Assembly (NCBI GenBank): GCA_900556345.1
Contig: USOM01000051.1
Location: 1 to 6,478 of the forward strand
DNA from: an uncultured Clostridium sp.
GTDB lineage: Bacteria; Bacillota; Clostridia; TANB77; CAG-508
DNA length: 6,478 nucleotides
Direction: 5' to 3'
Part shown: positions 5,860-6,478 of the stretch, in pieces
Position numbering within the stretch: position 1 is the stretch's first letter
Layout of the letters: every line of letters begins with the position of its first letter
The notes under the pieces: generated by a model
Databases searched by the model: none
Told to the model about the DNA's origin: nothing
Seen by the model: the letters and a program-made list of their open reading frames with translations, nothing else
Position numbers and translations under genes: made by a program

Positions 5860-6478
5860 CTATTTAATCTCGTTTAATTTGATATTTTTTATTATGATAT
5901 TTGAAAAATCATCATTTTCTTCCTCAAACTGCAACTTATTTATTTGTTTTGTTTTTTCTTCATTTATAGTTATTTCTGATAAATCAACTAAAATTTTATT
6001 TGATAAATTCATACCTAATGGTAATGTCATATTTTTATTATCAAAAAAGATTATGTTTGTAAATGCTATATTGTTTGTACCTTTTGGTAGCTTAATTTTA
6101 TATAAATATAAATTATCTACATTTTTCTCTTCTTTTAGGAACTCATTTAATTCTTTTTCAGAATCAAGTGAAACCGCTTCAAATGTATTAAATTCTAGTT
6201 CTTCTGAACTTGCTTTATATACATACATATCTTCTGATAACTGATTTTTCTTTATCGCACTTTTTATATCTTTTATTACTCTTTCTAAGCTTCTTTTTAG
6301 CTCAATTCCTCTTGTCTCTTTTTTAACTCCAAGAATTTCAACTCTATCACGTGGTTGTTCTCTATGAGTTTTATTACCTATTGTTCTTTCTTTATTATTT
6401 GTTTGTCTAATCCTTCCAAAGATATTAAAAATATCATCATCATCTGTTTCTATGTCATCACCTTTTGCTCTAGCTAAT
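5860..6478 (-). CDS. Unrecognised protein, N-terminal part beyond the right edge
   Basis: The frame is open from the TAG at 5860-5862 to the window edge, giving at least 205 residues; the start lies outside. An ATG at 6226-6228 would give 122 residues, but it has no clear ribosome binding site, and the 83 codons before it are stop-free and protein-like, so I treat it as internal. Visible parts: an acidic patch with DDIETDDDDIF near residues 7-17 of the visible part, a basic charged segment (about 21-50), a helix KRSLERVIKDIKSAIKKNQL (61-80), then an alpha/beta-looking C-terminal part with LYLYKIKLPKGTNNIAF (123-139). No signal peptide or membrane helix is visible. I do not recognise the family. 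It ends 17 nt before hrcA, so the two are probably cotranscribed; the usual neighbours upstream of hrcA in Firmicutes (hemW, lepA) are not seen here. Confidence 0.75.
   Translation of the reverse strand, partial: LARAKGDDIETDDDDIFNIFGRIRQTNNKERTIGNKTHREQPRDRVEILGVKKETRGIELKRSLERVIKDIKSAIKKNQLSEDMYVYKASSEELEFNTFEAVSLDSEKELNEFLKEEKNVDNLYLYKIKLPKGTNNIAFTNIIFFDNKNMTLPLGMNLSNKILVDLSEITINEEKTKQINKLQFEEENDDFSNIIIKNIKLNEIK

Noticed and set aside
5860..6228. A complete 122-residue gene starting at the ATG at 6226-6228
   Set aside because: The frame stays open to the window edge with protein-like sequence, and no ribosome binding site precedes this ATG, so it is probably internal to a longer gene.

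Overview
The window comes from an AT-rich, low-GC Gram-positive genome, most likely a Firmicutes (Bacillota) member of clostridial type. Supporting signs are the HrcA/CIRCE heat-shock system, a DnaK without the extra ATPase-domain loop of Gram-negative DnaKs, strong GGAGG-type ribosome binding sites, frequent GTG starts and the standard genetic code (TGG for Trp, no internal TGA). The genus cannot be set from this sequence.

Layout: positions 2-478 (+) hold the end of xpt (xanthine phosphoribosyltransferase), followed at once by a hairpin terminator. Everything else reads on the minus strand. From right to left: the 3' part of an unrecognised gene running off the right edge (5860-6478), hrcA 17 nt behind it (4835-5842), a strong terminator, a near-consensus SigA promoter flanked by two CIRCE-type dyads, then grpE (4185-4679), dnaK (2312-4159), dnaJ (1061-2224) and a 128-residue protein resembling BECR-fold (PBECR-type) nucleases (649-1035). 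The last gene sits 25 nt after dnaJ with no terminator between, so it is probably transcribed with the chaperone operon.

The gap between the nuclease-like gene and xpt (479-648) is not empty. It has a minus-strand promoter (TAGACA, 17 nt, TGATATAAT), then 90 bases that fold into a nested rod of about 24 base pairs, then the terminator hairpin shared with xpt. I read this as a probable small RNA gene of unknown class.

How the parts work together: HrcA represses the grpE promoter through CIRCE; GrpE, DnaK and DnaJ form the Hsp70 folding machine. Unlike the common hrcA-grpE-dnaK-dnaJ arrangement, hrcA is separated from the chaperone genes by a terminator and has no CIRCE visible upstream. The least ordinary part of the window is the nuclease-like gene attached to the heat-shock operon together with the adjacent structured RNA.
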